Below the pieces are notes generated by a model that saw only the letters and a list, made by a program, of their open reading frames with translations, was not told the origin of the DNA and searched no databases. A program made the position numbers and the translations under genes. From contig OZ255622.1 in assembly GCA_965276715.1 (NCBI GenBank), forward strand, positions 1,364,001 through 1,428,000: DNA of 64,000 nucleotides, read 5' to 3'. Origin of the DNA: CAXTPV01 sp965276715. Lineage in GTDB: Bacteria > Pseudomonadota > Alphaproteobacteria > Acetobacterales > Acetobacteraceae. This document shows positions 8,415 through 17,077 of the stretch, in pieces. How positions within the stretch are numbered: the first letter of the stretch is position 1; every line of letters starts with the position of its first letter.

Positions 8415-11171
8415 TCAAGCGACGAGAGTGTCGGTCAACTCGTCGAGGAGTGCTGGCAGGCGCGGGCCGAACAGGGTCTGGGCCCTGAGGCCGCCGCCGC
8501 GGGCGGCGAAGTCGGGGGCGTTCATCAGGTCGTCCCGCGTGATCTCGAGGTTGACCGCGAGATGGTCGCGTATGGCGGCGAGCCAGGCGCGCTGGTCGTC
8601 GGTGTAGAGGCGGCCGGCCTTCTCCTCGCGGCCGAGCCAGAGATTGAAGCGGCCGGCGACCAGCGCGGGCAGCGGCTCCAGCGTCTCGATCCGGCCGAGG
8701 GCGAAGCGGACGAGCATGACGATGTCGGCGAGGGTTCCGGCGGGATTGCCGCGCACGCGGTCGACGCCCAGTCGACGATAGGCGCGCCAGAGGTCGACGG
8801 GTTCGAGCAGCCAGGGCGGACGGCGCAGCGCCTGCCTGAGGTCGTCGACGGCGTCGTAGGTCAGGCGGCGGCCCACGGGCTGTTCGTAGAGGATCTGCAG
8901 GGCGACGAGCGCGTCGCGGCGCTCGGCGACGAAGCGGCGGAAACGCTCGACGGTATCGGTGGCCATCGCCTCGTCCCAGCCGGACGAGACGACGGCGTCG
9001 ATCGAGATGGTGTCGATGCGGATGTCGGCGGACGCCTTGGCGTCCTTGAGCAGACGGCGGAGCGTCGGGTTGTCGAAGGCCAGCACGGCGCGGTCCTTGA
9101 GCTCGTCGCGGGCGCGGCGGCGGTCGGGTTCCGGCGCATCGGGCGGGATCGCGTCGGGGTCGATCGCGTCGAGCAGGCGGCCGGCGAGATCGGCGAGCGT
9201 CAGGCCGCCGGCTGCCTGCGTGATCGCGGCGCGGTCACGCTCGCCGATGCGCCGGTCGAGGGCCGCGAGGCGGGCGGCGAGGGTGGAGAAGACGGCGTCG
9301 TCGCGGCGGCCGGCGGCGACGTCCTCGACCAGCTTGTCGAAGCTCGCCGCGCGCAGCGTATCGAGCGGTTCGGAGACAGTCTTGAGGCTCTCGGTGACGC
9401 CGACGGCGTCGATCAGGACGAAGCGGGTCTTGGCTTCGGCGTCGGGGGTGACGGCGCGCAGGCTCTCGGCGGCGACGGTGCGGGCGCCGCGGCCCTTCAT
9501 CTGCTCGAAATAGAGCTCGGAGCGGACGTCGCGCAGGAAGATGAGCACTTCGAGGGGTTTGATGTCGGTCCCCGTCGCGATCATGTCGACGGTGACGGCG
9601 ATGCGCGGGTTGAAGTCGTTGCGGAAGGCGCGGATCAGGGTCTCGGGATCGGCGCCTTCGGTCCGGTAGGTGATCTTCTTCGCGAAGTCGTTGCCGCGGC
9701 CGAAGACCTCGCGGACGAGGGTGACGATCTCCTCGGCGTGGTGGTCGTCCTTGGCGAAGATCAGGGTTTTCGGGACCACCTGGCGGCCGGGGAACAGCTC
9801 GGTGAAGAGGGAGTCGCGGAACGTTTCCAGCACGGTGCGGATCTGGTTGGGGACCAGCACGGTGCGGTCGATCTGGGCGGGTGCGTAGGCGAAATCCTCG
9901 GCCAGCGTCTCGTAGCGCTGGGCGCGGGTGCGCTTGTCGCGGACGGGGAGCTCGTATCCGGCCTCGACGGTCGATCCGCGCTCGCCGATCTCGGTGCGGA
10001 TGCGGAAGATCTCGAACTGGACGTTCACGCCGTCGACGACCGAGCGCTCGTAGGGATACTGGGCGACGAGGTTGCGGCCGAAGAAGGCGAGGGTGTGCAG
10101 GGAGGGTGTCGCGGTCAGGCCGACGATGAAGGCGTCGAAATAGTCGAGGACCTGACGCCAGGTGCCGTAGATGGAGCGGTGGCATTCGTCGGTGATGACG
10201 AGGTCGAAGCTCTCGATCGGGATGGCGGGGTTGTAGGAGACGAGGCGGACGGCCTCGGCGCTCGGCGTTTCGAAGGAGGAGACCTCTTCGTCGGTCTCGG
10301 ACAGCTCGCGTCCGGTCAGGGTGGCGTAGACGCGCTGGATGGTGGCGACGACCACCTGCGCGTCGCGGTCGAGGCCGGCGGCGCCGAGCTTCTGGACGTT
10401 GTAGATCTCGGAGAAGGAGCGGCCGGCGCCGGGCGGCCGGTAGGCGAGGAATTCATCGCGGGTCTGGCGGACGAGGTTGGTGCGGTCGGCGAGGAAGAGG
10501 ATGCGGCGAAAGCCGGCGTGGGCGAGAAGGCGGTAGCTCAGGCTGCAGGCGGTGAAGGTCTTGCCGGCGCCGGTCGCCATCTGGACGAGGGCGCGTGGAC
10601 GGTTCCCGGCCATCGAGGTCTCGAGCGCGGTGATGGCGTCGATCTGGCAGGCGCGAAGACCGGCGTCCGGCAGCGGCGGCATCGCCCGCAGGCGGCGGCG
10701 AATGGTTGCGGGCTCAAGGAGCGAGCGGGCGAGGGTCTCGGGGCGGTGGAAGGCGAACAGGCGGCGCGACGAAGGCTCCGGGTCGGCGTGGTCGCGGAAG
10801 ATGATTTCGGTCCCGGAGGCGAGGTATTCGAAGCGGACCTGGCCGGGCTCGCGGATGAGATGCCCGGGGATGTCGGTGATGTAGCGGGCGGCCTGCTCGG
10901 AGAAGCCCGACAATGTGGTCCCCGCGCGCTTGGCCTCGACGACGCCGCAGAGGCGCCGGTCGACGAAGAGGGCGTAGTCCACGGGCCCGGAGGCGGTCTG
11001 GAACTCGCGCACGGCGACGCCCTTGCCGGCACCGAGGTTCATCTCGTCGCGCGACTGCGTGACCCAGCCGGCGGCGGCGAGCTGGCGGTCGATCAGATTT
11101 CGCGCCCGATCCTCGGGGTGGAAAGCGTCGCCGGTCATTGCGGATGGTGATAGCCCGGCGTTAGCGCCCAT
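8415..11171 (-). CDS. hsdR: Type I restriction endonuclease subunit R (HsdR)
   Basis: Encodes 918 residues from ATG 11171; a second ATG at 11138 is possible, and neither has a clear ribosome binding site. HsdR provides ATP-driven DNA translocation and cleavage. It has an N-terminal nuclease domain with a PD-(D/E)xK-like set (D65, E79 and K81 in VVEAKR). The SF2 helicase follows, with Walker A MATGAGKTFTA (about 198-208), DECH at about 328-331 and GLTATP. A C-terminal helical region completes it. It is the promoter-proximal gene of the operon. The methylase comes last, the reverse of a methylase-first order that would protect a new host early. Confidence 0.95.
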   Translation of the reverse strand: MGANAGLSPSAMTGDAFHPEDRARNLIDRQLAAAGWVTQSRDEMNLGAGKGVAVREFQTASGPVDYALFVDRRLCGVVEAKRAGTTLSGFSEQAARYITDIPGHLIREPGQVRFEYLASGTEIIFRDHADPEPSSRRLFAFHRPETLARSLLEPATIRRRLRAMPPLPDAGLRACQIDAITALETSMAGNRPRALVQMATGAGKTFTACSLSYRLLAHAGFRRILFLADRTNLVRQTRDEFLAYRPPGAGRSFSEIYNVQKLGAAGLDRDAQVVVATIQRVYATLTGRELSETDEEVSSFETPSAEAVRLVSYNPAIPIESFDLVITDECHRSIYGTWRQVLDYFDAFIVGLTATPSLHTLAFFGRNLVAQYPYERSVVDGVNVQFEIFRIRTEIGERGSTVEAGYELPVRDKRTRAQRYETLAEDFAYAPAQIDRTVLVPNQIRTVLETFRDSLFTELFPGRQVVPKTLIFAKDDHHAEEIVTLVREVFGRGNDFAKKITYRTEGADPETLIRAFRNDFNPRIAVTVDMIATGTDIKPLEVLIFLRDVRSELYFEQMKGRGARTVAAESLRAVTPDAEAKTRFVLIDAVGVTESLKTVSEPLDTLRAASFDKLVEDVAAGRRDDAVFSTLAARLAALDRRIGERDRAAITQAAGGLTLADLAGRLLDAIDPDAIPPDAPEPDRRRARDELKDRAVLAFDNPTLRRLLKDAKASADIRIDTISIDAVVSSGWDEAMATDTVERFRRFVAERRDALVALQILYEQPVGRRLTYDAVDDLRQALRRPPWLLEPVDLWRAYRRLGVDRVRGNPAGTLADIVMLVRFALGRIETLEPLPALVAGRFNLWLGREEKAGRLYTDDQRAWLAAIRDHLAVNLEITRDDLMNAPDFAARGGGLRAQTLFGPRLPALLDELTDTLVA

Positions 11172-11182
11172 GTCACGCGGGT

Positions 11183-11226
11183 CCGGGGCCGCCGGCCCCG
11201 GCGGGGTTGCAGGGGCTGGCCCCTGC
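11183..11226. repeat. Double-hairpin intergenic element, copy 2
   Basis: The 61-base guaA-hsdR spacer holds two perfect inverted repeats. An 8-bp stem CCGGGGCC/GGCCCCGG with loop GCC spans 11183-11201, and an 8-bp stem GCAGGGGC/GCCCCTGC with loop TG spans 11209-11226. The architecture matches the element at 3462-3503. It lies just after the guaA stop, so it may also attenuate read-through from guaA into hsdR, though there is no T tract. Confidence 0.7.
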
Positions 11227-11232
11227 CCTGCC

Positions 11233-12810
11233 CTACTCCCACTCGATGGTTCCCGGCGGCTTGCTGGTGATGTCGTAGGTGACGCGGTTGATGCCCCGCA
11301 CTTCGTTGACGATGCGGACGGCGACGCGGGCGAGGAAGGTCATGTCGAATGGGTAGATCTCGGCGGTCATGCCATCGGTGCTGGTGACCGCGCGCAAGGC
11401 GCAGGCCTGGTCATAGGTGCGGCCGTCGCCCATGACGCCGACCGTCCGGACCGGAAGGAGGACAGCGAAGGCCTGCCAGATCGCATCGTACAGCCCGTGG
11501 GCGCGGATCTCCTCGAGGAAGATGCGGTCGGCGCTCTGGAGGATTTTCACCTTGTCGCGGTCGACCGGGCCCGGGATGCGGATGGCGAGGCCTGGGCCGG
11601 GGAACGGATGACGACCGACGATGGTTTCGGGGATATTGAGTTCACGGCCGAGCGCGCGGACCTCGTCCTTGAACAATTCACGCAACGGTTCGACGAGCTG
11701 CATGCGCATGCGCGCGGGCAGGCCGCCGACATTGTGGTGCGACTTGATGGTCACCGAGGGACCGCCGGTGAAACTGACGGATTCGATGACGTCGGGATAG
11801 AGCGTGCCCTGGGCGAGGAAGTCGGCGCCGCCGATGCGTGAGGCTTCCTCCTCGAAGACGTCGATGAAGAGGCCGCCGATGGTCTTTCGTTTCTGTTCGG
11901 GATCGGTGACGCCGTCGAGCGCCGTGAGAAAGAGGTCGCTCGCGTCACGATGGATGAGGCGGATATTGAAACGATCGCGAAAGGTGCGGACGACCTCACG
12001 GGCCTCGCCCGCGCGCAGCAGGCCGTGGTCGACGAAGATGCAAGTGAGCTGCTCGCCGATCGCCTCGTGGATCAGCACGGCGGCGACCGAGCTGTCGACG
12101 CCGCCGGAAAGGCCGCAGATGACACGGCCGTTGCCGACCTGGGCGCGGATGCGGGCGATCTGGGCCTCGCGGAAGCCGGCCATGGTCCAGATGCCGGCGC
12201 AGCCGGCGACGTGATGGGTGAAGTTGCGCAGGAGGGCAGCGCCGTGCGGGGTGTGGACCACCTCCGGATGGAACATCGTGCCATAGAGGCGGCGCCCTTC
12301 GTCGGCAATCACGGCGTAGGGGGCGCCCTCGCTGGTGGCGACGGCGCGAAAGCCTGGCGGCAGGCGGATGACGCGGTCGCCGTGGCTCATCCAGACCTGC
12401 TCGCGGCCGCCGCGCGCCCAGGCGCCACGGAACAGCGCGCAGTCGTCGGTGATGTCGATGGTCGCGCGACCGAACTCGCGGTGCTCGCCGATGGCGACCT
12501 CGCCGCCGAGCTGGGCGCACATGACCTGCTGGCCGTAGCAGATGCCGAGCACCGGGACGCCGAGCGCGAAGACGATGTCGGGCGCGCGCGGCGAGGCCTC
12601 GTCGGGGACGCTGGCGGGGCCGCCGGACAGGATGATGGCGCGGGGATCGAACCCGCGGATGCGCTCCGGATCGGTGGCGAAGGGCCAGATCTCGCAGTAG
12701 ACGCCACTTTCGCGGACGCGGCGTGCGATGAGTTGCGTGACCTGGCTGCCGAAATCGAGGATCAGGATGCGGTCGTCGTGGGTGTGGTCAAGGGCTGGGG
12801 GCAATGGCAT
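11233..12810 (-). CDS. guaA: GMP synthase (glutamine-hydrolysing)
   Basis: Encodes 525 residues, the standard length. It converts XMP to GMP with glutamine as nitrogen donor. The N-terminal amidotransferase domain begins ILILDFGSQVTQLIARRVRE and has the nucleophile motif GICYGQQ. The ATP-pyrophosphatase domain carries the P-loop GLSGGVDSSV, and the C-terminal dimerisation domain ends with the family's ITSKPPGTIEWE. The ATG at 12810 gives the expected N-terminus, although the frame is open to 13350. The stop is followed by the double hairpin at 11183-11226. Confidence 0.96.
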   Translation of the reverse strand: MPLPPALDHTHDDRILILDFGSQVTQLIARRVRESGVYCEIWPFATDPERIRGFDPRAIILSGGPASVPDEASPRAPDIVFALGVPVLGICYGQQVMCAQLGGEVAIGEHREFGRATIDITDDCALFRGAWARGGREQVWMSHGDRVIRLPPGFRAVATSEGAPYAVIADEGRRLYGTMFHPEVVHTPHGAALLRNFTHHVAGCAGIWTMAGFREAQIARIRAQVGNGRVICGLSGGVDSSVAAVLIHEAIGEQLTCIFVDHGLLRAGEAREVVRTFRDRFNIRLIHRDASDLFLTALDGVTDPEQKRKTIGGLFIDVFEEEASRIGGADFLAQGTLYPDVIESVSFTGGPSVTIKSHHNVGGLPARMRMQLVEPLRELFKDEVRALGRELNIPETIVGRHPFPGPGLAIRIPGPVDRDKVKILQSADRIFLEEIRAHGLYDAIWQAFAVLLPVRTVGVMGDGRTYDQACALRAVTSTDGMTAEIYPFDMTFLARVAVRIVNEVRGINRVTYDITSKPPGTIEWE

Positions 12811-12891
12811 CTCCGCGGCTTCTTGCGCGCCGGGATCGGACGAGCAGGATGGGGCTGTGTAGCATCGGCGCGGGAACGGAGGCGATCTGGC

Positions 12892-13305
12892 GTGACGGAC
12901 GGATGGGGTCGGAAGCACTGGCTGGCGGTTTGCGCGCTTGTCAGCGCGTGCGCGTCCGAGAGCCCGGCGTCGCACGCTGATGGGGAGTGGGTCGGCACAC
13001 TGCACACGGTCGCGGGCGCCTGCCCGGATCAGGCCCCGTCGGACCTTGTGGTGTCGGACAGGGAGATCACGTTCGTGCCGGGCGACGGGGTGCTGGCGCT
13101 GAAGGGACGGCGAGGAGCGGACCCGGACACGCTGCATGCGCAGTTGCTTGGCTCGGACATGAACCACAAGCCGTTGCCGATGGTGCTCGAGGCGCGACTT
13201 GAGGGCGATGCGGTGACGGGCACCTACGGGACGCCGACCTGTCGGGCGGACGTATCGCTGCATCGGCCGACGCATACCGGGCTGCAGCGTCTGCTGGGCC
13301 ATTGA
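12892..13305 (+). CDS. Putative small lipoprotein
   Basis: Encodes 137 residues from GTG 12892, preceded by GGAGG nine bases upstream. The N-terminus has basic residues, a hydrophobic stretch and a lipobox-like LVSAC with the Cys at about residue 20, so a lipid-anchored periplasmic protein is likely. The mature part is a small hydrophilic beta-rich domain (GEWVGTLHTVAGACPD, then VTGTYGTPTCRADVSL) with two further Cys that could pair. It is divergent from guaA with an 81-base gap and convergent with the DUF707 gene. No specific function is recognised. Confidence 0.7.
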   Translation: MTDGWGRKHWLAVCALVSACASESPASHADGEWVGTLHTVAGACPDQAPSDLVVSDREITFVPGDGVLALKGRRGADPDTLHAQLLGSDMNHKPLPMVLEARLEGDAVTGTYGTPTCRADVSLHRPTHTGLQRLLGH

Positions 13306-13315
13306 CGAGGGCGGG

Positions 13316-14368
13316 TCAGGCGATCCGGTTGATGGAGCCGAGGACGTCATAGCGTTCGGCGGCGCGGAAGCGTTCGGTCAGGTGCCGCCCTTCCTCGATC
13401 GCCTGCCCCATGTCGTAGGTCTGCGCCTGCGGACGGGTGTGGACGACGCTGGTCTCGTCGATGATCGCGATGCGGTTCTCCGGTTCGCCGATCATCTTGG
13501 GCCAAAGATGGTCGAGGCCGAAGCCCGATTGGCTGAGGGCGAAGGTGGGCGCGCAGAGGCGCAACGCCGCGCGCGAGAAGATCGGCGTCATCACCTCGAC
13601 GAAGTTGGTGAATCGCAGCGCGGTGTCCGGATTGGCACGAGTGACGGCGTGGATGACGTGGCCGGCGGGGTCGAGCGACGGCTGGGCGAGCATGAGGTCG
13701 AAGTCGCGCATGCGCTCGAAGGCGATGTTCACGCCGCGCCAGTTCCAGGCGAGGTCGTCGTCGGGAAAGGCGATGTAGTCGTAGTGCCAGAGCGGGCTGT
13801 CAGGGGTCAGCAGCTCGTGGATGGCCGGCCATTTCTGGCGGTCCGACTGGACGATGTGGTAGGCGGCGTCGGGATCGGGCGTGAAGTCGGTCTCCGCGCC
13901 GTACCAGCTTATGCCGAGGTCCCAGTTGCGGTCGGCGGGATCGATGTCACGGATCCATTGGCCGTGGGCGGAGCCCGTGCCGGCGCGCACGAGGACGAGA
14001 TTGCGCCTCGGGCGGAGGCCATGGCGGGTTTGGAGGGCGCGGCCGGAGGTGGGCATCGCGCCGACCGGTTCGACCTCGCGCAGGTAGTGGCGCGCGCGAT
14101 GGGCGAGGAACCAGCCTTCGAGATAGAGGCGGCCCTCGCGCCGCTCGGCAAGGTCGAAGATCGAGGTGGCACAGCCGGCACGGTCGAGAAAGGCGAGGCC
14201 GCCGTCGCGGACCTCCCAGCGATGCTCGTTGGGCTGGTGGTAGCCGCCGATGCGGCCATCGTCGAGGAGCATCATGCGAAGCGCGTAGGTGCTTTCGTCG
14301 ACCCGGCCGTATTGCCACTGGTGGCCGGTCAGCGGGAGGCGGCGGAGATCGAGTTTGGGTTTGGCCAT
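13316..14368 (-). CDS. DUF707-like putative glycosyltransferase
   Basis: Encodes 350 residues. It resembles the DUF707 group, cytoplasmic proteins thought to be sugar transferases. Characteristic segments are RRNLVLVRAGTGSAH, WDLGISWYGA, the putative metal-binding DYIAFPDDDLAW, and a C-terminal FGLDHLWPKM segment followed by VVHTRPQ. The ATG at 14368 was chosen for the ribosome binding site AGGTGAG just upstream and because the preceding in-frame residues are low complexity. It is divergent from another transferase-like gene at 14522, so the two probably belong to the glycan region found mainly to the right of the integrated element. Confidence 0.75.
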   Translation of the reverse strand: MAKPKLDLRRLPLTGHQWQYGRVDESTYALRMMLLDDGRIGGYHQPNEHRWEVRDGGLAFLDRAGCATSIFDLAERREGRLYLEGWFLAHRARHYLREVEPVGAMPTSGRALQTRHGLRPRRNLVLVRAGTGSAHGQWIRDIDPADRNWDLGISWYGAETDFTPDPDAAYHIVQSDRQKWPAIHELLTPDSPLWHYDYIAFPDDDLAWNWRGVNIAFERMRDFDLMLAQPSLDPAGHVIHAVTRANPDTALRFTNFVEVMTPIFSRAALRLCAPTFALSQSGFGLDHLWPKMIGEPENRIAIIDETSVVHTRPQAQTYDMGQAIEEGRHLTERFRAAERYDVLGSINRIA

Positions 14369-14521
14369 GCTCACCTGCCCCGCTTCGTCCCGTCCTCTTG
14401 TGAGGCCCGGAACCGAGCGGCGCAAGCAAGGCCGCGCGCATTGTCAGGGGGGTGACGCGACCGTATTCTGACATCCTCTGGGACGGCCGGGGCGGTCTCG
14501 AAGGTTTGGAAGAATGACGCG

Positions 14522-15907
14522 TTGGCGACCTACGCCGTCTTGTTCAAAAGCCATTTCTGGGACGCTTTCGTCCAGCGCCAGCTCGATCGGCTGCAAGCGA
14601 GGGTTGGGACAGGGGACATCTTCGTCTTCATCGACGAAACGCGCGGCCCGGCGGGCGAGATCAGGCACGACCCGGATTTCGTCATCAGGGCGACAGAGGA
14701 CGACATCGGGCGGCTCGGTCTGGCGCGGGCCACGGACTTCAGCCAGTTCTGGTACAGCGCCGACTATGCGCTTCATCTGCTGACGCGGTCGCAGCCGGGC
14801 TACGACTACTACGTGATGGTCGAATTCGATCTGGTATTGAACACGGATCTCGACCCGTTGATCGATCTGCTGTCGCGGCAGGACGTCGACTTCGTCAGTC
14901 AGCCGATCACCGATCCGCCGCTCGAGGAGTTCCACTGGTTGCCGAGCGCGACCGGAGTCTACGAGATGGCGGAGATGCGCCACTGGCTGACCTGCATCGC
15001 GGTGTTTTCGCGGCGGGCGGCCATCGCTCTGTTCGACCGGCGGCGCGCGTTGAGCGAGCGGTTCGGCGAGGGTGCGATCACCTCGTGGCCGATGTGCGAA
15101 ATCGCCATTCCGACCGAGATGCATGTCGGCGGTTTCAAGATGAGGCCGCTCGACGAGCTGGGCTCGCTGGCGTTCTATCGATGGGCGCCTCCCTATGACG
15201 AGGCGATGCTGGCCGAGTACGTGGCCGGCACTTTCGTCCATCCGATGCTGGATACGAACCGGTTCGTAGCGAAGATCATGCAGTGGCACTCGGTGCACGA
15301 GGAGTTCTTCGACAAGGAGAGCGTGTTGTGGGGACGCCTGAAGAGCCCGGGATCGCGGCGCGTGGTGCTGCCGTTCCTGTTCGACGAGGAGAGGCAGAAG
15401 GGGCGGACGCGCTACCGCGCGCGCATCATCGAGTTGATGCACGAGCTCGGCGATGATGCCTATCTGGCGCATCATGGTCGTGACGGCCGCAATCTGGCTC
15501 TCGGCAAGCGGACGCTGCAGAGTTCCTGGATCAACGGGCGTCCGCCGGAACGCACCGACGAGGCGGTGGCGGGCGTGGTGACGGGAACCGCATCGTTTCA
15601 TACGGAGGCGGATGTCAGGCCGTGGTGGATGGTCGATCTCGAAGAGACGGTTCCGATCGAGGAGGTGCGCGTGTTCAACCGGATGGATGTGCGCGCGCGC
15701 GCAGACGGGCTGATCGTGATGATCTCGGACGATCTGCACGATTGGCGCGAGGTGGGACGGCACGAAGGTGCGTCGTTCGGCGGGGCGGACGGGCACCCGC
15801 TGGTGGTCGGCGTGGGCGCGTCGGCCCGCTTCGTCAGGCTTGAATTGCCGGGAAAGGAATATCTGCATCTGGACCAGGTCCAGGTGATCCGGCCGTTGCG
15901 GCACTGA
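14522..15907 (+). CDS. GT-A-like protein with C-terminal discoidin-type (F5/8 C) domain
   Basis: Encodes 461 residues from TTG 14522, aligned with the ATG start of its paralogue at 36892. The N-terminal part has a Rossmann/GT-A look, with ATYAVLFKSHFWDAF, a QFWYSADYALHLL helix and an EFD acidic motif near residue 101 at the usual DxD position. From about residue 325 a discoidin-like beta-sandwich follows (NLALGKRTLQSSW, then RPWWMVDLEE, EEVRVFNRMD, FVRLELPGKEYLHLDQVQV). Such domains bind carbohydrate. No signal peptide is present, so it probably acts on the cytoplasmic side. The enzyme activity is inferred, not established. Confidence 0.72.
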   Translation: MATYAVLFKSHFWDAFVQRQLDRLQARVGTGDIFVFIDETRGPAGEIRHDPDFVIRATEDDIGRLGLARATDFSQFWYSADYALHLLTRSQPGYDYYVMVEFDLVLNTDLDPLIDLLSRQDVDFVSQPITDPPLEEFHWLPSATGVYEMAEMRHWLTCIAVFSRRAAIALFDRRRALSERFGEGAITSWPMCEIAIPTEMHVGGFKMRPLDELGSLAFYRWAPPYDEAMLAEYVAGTFVHPMLDTNRFVAKIMQWHSVHEEFFDKESVLWGRLKSPGSRRVVLPFLFDEERQKGRTRYRARIIELMHELGDDAYLAHHGRDGRNLALGKRTLQSSWINGRPPERTDEAVAGVVTGTASFHTEADVRPWWMVDLEETVPIEEVRVFNRMDVRARADGLIVMISDDLHDWREVGRHEGASFGGADGHPLVVGVGASARFVRLELPGKEYLHLDQVQVIRPLRH

Positions 15908-15959
15908 CCGGCCGGGCTTGCCGGAGCGAGTAGGTTGGTCTAGATGCCGACGCCTGGCG

Positions 15960-16036
15960 GCGCCCGTAGCTCAATTGGATAGAGCACCAGACTACGAATC
16001 TGGGGGTTGGAAGTTCGAGTCTTTCCGGGCGCGCCA
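15960..16036 (+). tRNA. tRNA-Arg (anticodon ACG)
   Basis: A complete 77-nt cloverleaf. The acceptor stem GCGCCCG (15960-15966) pairs with CGGGCGC (16026-16032), followed by discriminator G and encoded CCA. The anticodon arm is CCAGA-CTACGAA-TCTGG with anticodon ACG. The D arm has TAGCTCAATTGGATAGAG, and the T arm contains GTTCGAGTC. Its 3' part from the anticodon stem onward is duplicated at 30208-30255, showing that it is an integration site. The intact copy stays functional at the left end of the element. Confidence 0.95.
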
Positions 16037-16037
16037 G
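15990..16037 (+). repeat. Left attachment site (attL) core
   Basis: 48 bases, from GACTACGAATCTGG in the tRNA-Arg anticodon arm to one base past CCA, repeated exactly at 30208-30255. The flanking bases differ on both sides (A versus G before, T versus C after), so the identity is bounded and defines the direct repeat left by site-specific integration. Confidence 0.92.
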
Positions 16038-16112
16038 TGATTTCAACGGGTTACGCCCTCTTCTCAAACACCTCGTCGGAAATTGTCCGCATCGTGTCCG
16101 GATCGAACGAAG

Positions 16113-16502
16113 ATGGCTGACCACGAGACCGCCCAACACCTCCCCGATGCCTCGCACCTTCCGGCCGGAATGGTGCTCCTCCCCAGCGGTCAGCGGGTGA
16201 CGCTGGAGACGTTCTTTCAGCTCCACTCGGCTGACATCCGGGCCTTTCCCGACGCTCAAATCGCGGTGGCCATTCCGGCATGGCAGCCGTCCGAGGAACT
16301 GAAAAGCGCGCTCAAGGGCTTCGTCGGCGCTGCCGCCGCGGTCATCGTCGGGATGCTGGTCAAGAACCCGAACGCAGCGAAGATGGCGGGCGGGTTTGCG
16401 TCCGGATACATTGCAGCGGACGCGGCGGATTGGGTGGCGCACGAAATCAGCCACGGCGCTAAGGTCCGGATCATCCGCGTTCGCGACTTCATGGGAGACT
16501 GA
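16113..16502 (+). CDS. Hypothetical protein at the attL end of the element
   Basis: Encodes 129 residues from ATG 16113; an upstream TTG at 16083 is in frame. No family is recognised. The first half is polar. The segment LKGFVGAAAAVIVGMLV (about 81-97) could be a membrane helix, followed by a Gly/Ala-rich stretch and a basic C-terminus ending VRDFMGD. It is followed two bases later by a small membrane protein, and both are on the strand opposite to nearly all other element genes. Cargo genes often sit in this position, farthest from the integrase. The function is unknown. Confidence 0.6.
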   Translation: MADHETAQHLPDASHLPAGMVLLPSGQRVTLETFFQLHSADIRAFPDAQIAVAIPAWQPSEELKSALKGFVGAAAAVIVGMLVKNPNAAKMAGGFASGYIAADAADWVAHEISHGAKVRIIRVRDFMGD

Positions 16503-16504
16503 CC

Positions 16505-16696
16505 GTGTCGATCTGGGGAGGCGTGGGCGGCTTGATGGGCGCCAGTTCGGTTATTCTCTTTGAGAGGATCGGCAAGCCGCGCGGGTGGAACCGGGCTACG
16601 GTGTTAGGGCTGGCGCTTGTCGTCGCACTGCCGCTGATCTTCGCACTGCCCTACTTCGTCGACGACGTGGTCAGGCCGATGTTTCCGCCTTCCTGA
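16505..16696 (+). CDS. Small membrane protein of unknown function
   Basis: Encodes 63 residues from GTG 16505, two bases after the preceding stop. It has two hydrophobic stretches (about residues 5-19, and 32-52 with TVLGLALVVALPLIFALPYF) separated by a basic loop with KPRGWNR, so it is probably a two-helix inner-membrane protein. A short two-helix protein in a phage-like element could be holin-like, but no endolysin is adjacent. It may act with the gene just upstream. Confidence 0.55.
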   Translation: MSIWGGVGGLMGASSVILFERIGKPRGWNRATVLGLALVVALPLIFALPYFVDDVVRPMFPPS

Positions 16697-16752
16697 ACCG
16701 ACAAGTTGATTTCCCGGCGCTGGGAAGAGCAGCCGGCCGGCCCCCACCCGTC

Positions 16753-16777
16753 CATACTGATGACGGACATCAGTATG
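16753..16777. terminator. Perfect 10-bp inverted repeat between convergent genes
   Basis: CATACTGATG and CATCAGTATG (16753-16762 and 16768-16777) form a perfect stem with loop ACGGA. It lies between the plus-strand gene ending at 16696 and the minus-strand gene ending at 16844, so it could stop transcription from both sides. No T tract is present on either strand, so an operator or processing site remains possible. Confidence 0.5.
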
Positions 16778-16843
16778 CCGAGCCTGCGCTTCGCAGCCTC
16801 CACCGGTTCATGCTGCCGTTCCCCGGCAGTATGTGCGACGCCT

Positions 16844-17077
16844 TCAAGCCGAGTAGATCGCGTCCACGGCCGGCTCGAGCCGGTCAACCAGCAGCGCGAC
16901 GATCGACAGCCACGTCCCGATCTGATCGCCCGCCAGCGCCGGGGTCCCGTGCTGGCGCATGCTGTCGTGCAGCACGCAGGCGAGAGCCTTCGCCTCGCCC
17001 AACGTCTGCTCGCGGTTGCACACGACCCGGTGAACGGCGGCGAGGCGTTCGTGCGACGTCCGACTGTCGACCGTCAC
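16844..17077 (-). CDS. Small hypothetical protein of the element
   Basis: Encodes 77 residues from GTG 17077, which overlaps the TGA of the upstream gene (GTGA), so translation is probably coupled. It reads as a soluble helical protein with two Cys and no recognised domain. It is the last gene of a two-gene unit with 17074-17805. The function is unknown; the overlap and reading-frame continuity support it as real. Confidence 0.6.
   Translation of the reverse strand: MTVDSRTSHERLAAVHRVVCNREQTLGEAKALACVLHDSMRQHGTPALAGDQIGTWLSIVALLVDRLEPAVDAIYSA

Noticed and set aside
8562..11150. Very long open frame on the plus strand opposite hsdR
   Set aside because: It mirrors hsdR codon by codon; low-complexity Gly/Val/Asp-rich translation with no motif. 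High GC makes long antisense frames common here.
11950..12891. Plus-strand frame leading into the lipoprotein gene
   Set aside because: It is antisense to guaA; the lipobox and ribosome binding site support a start at 12892 instead.
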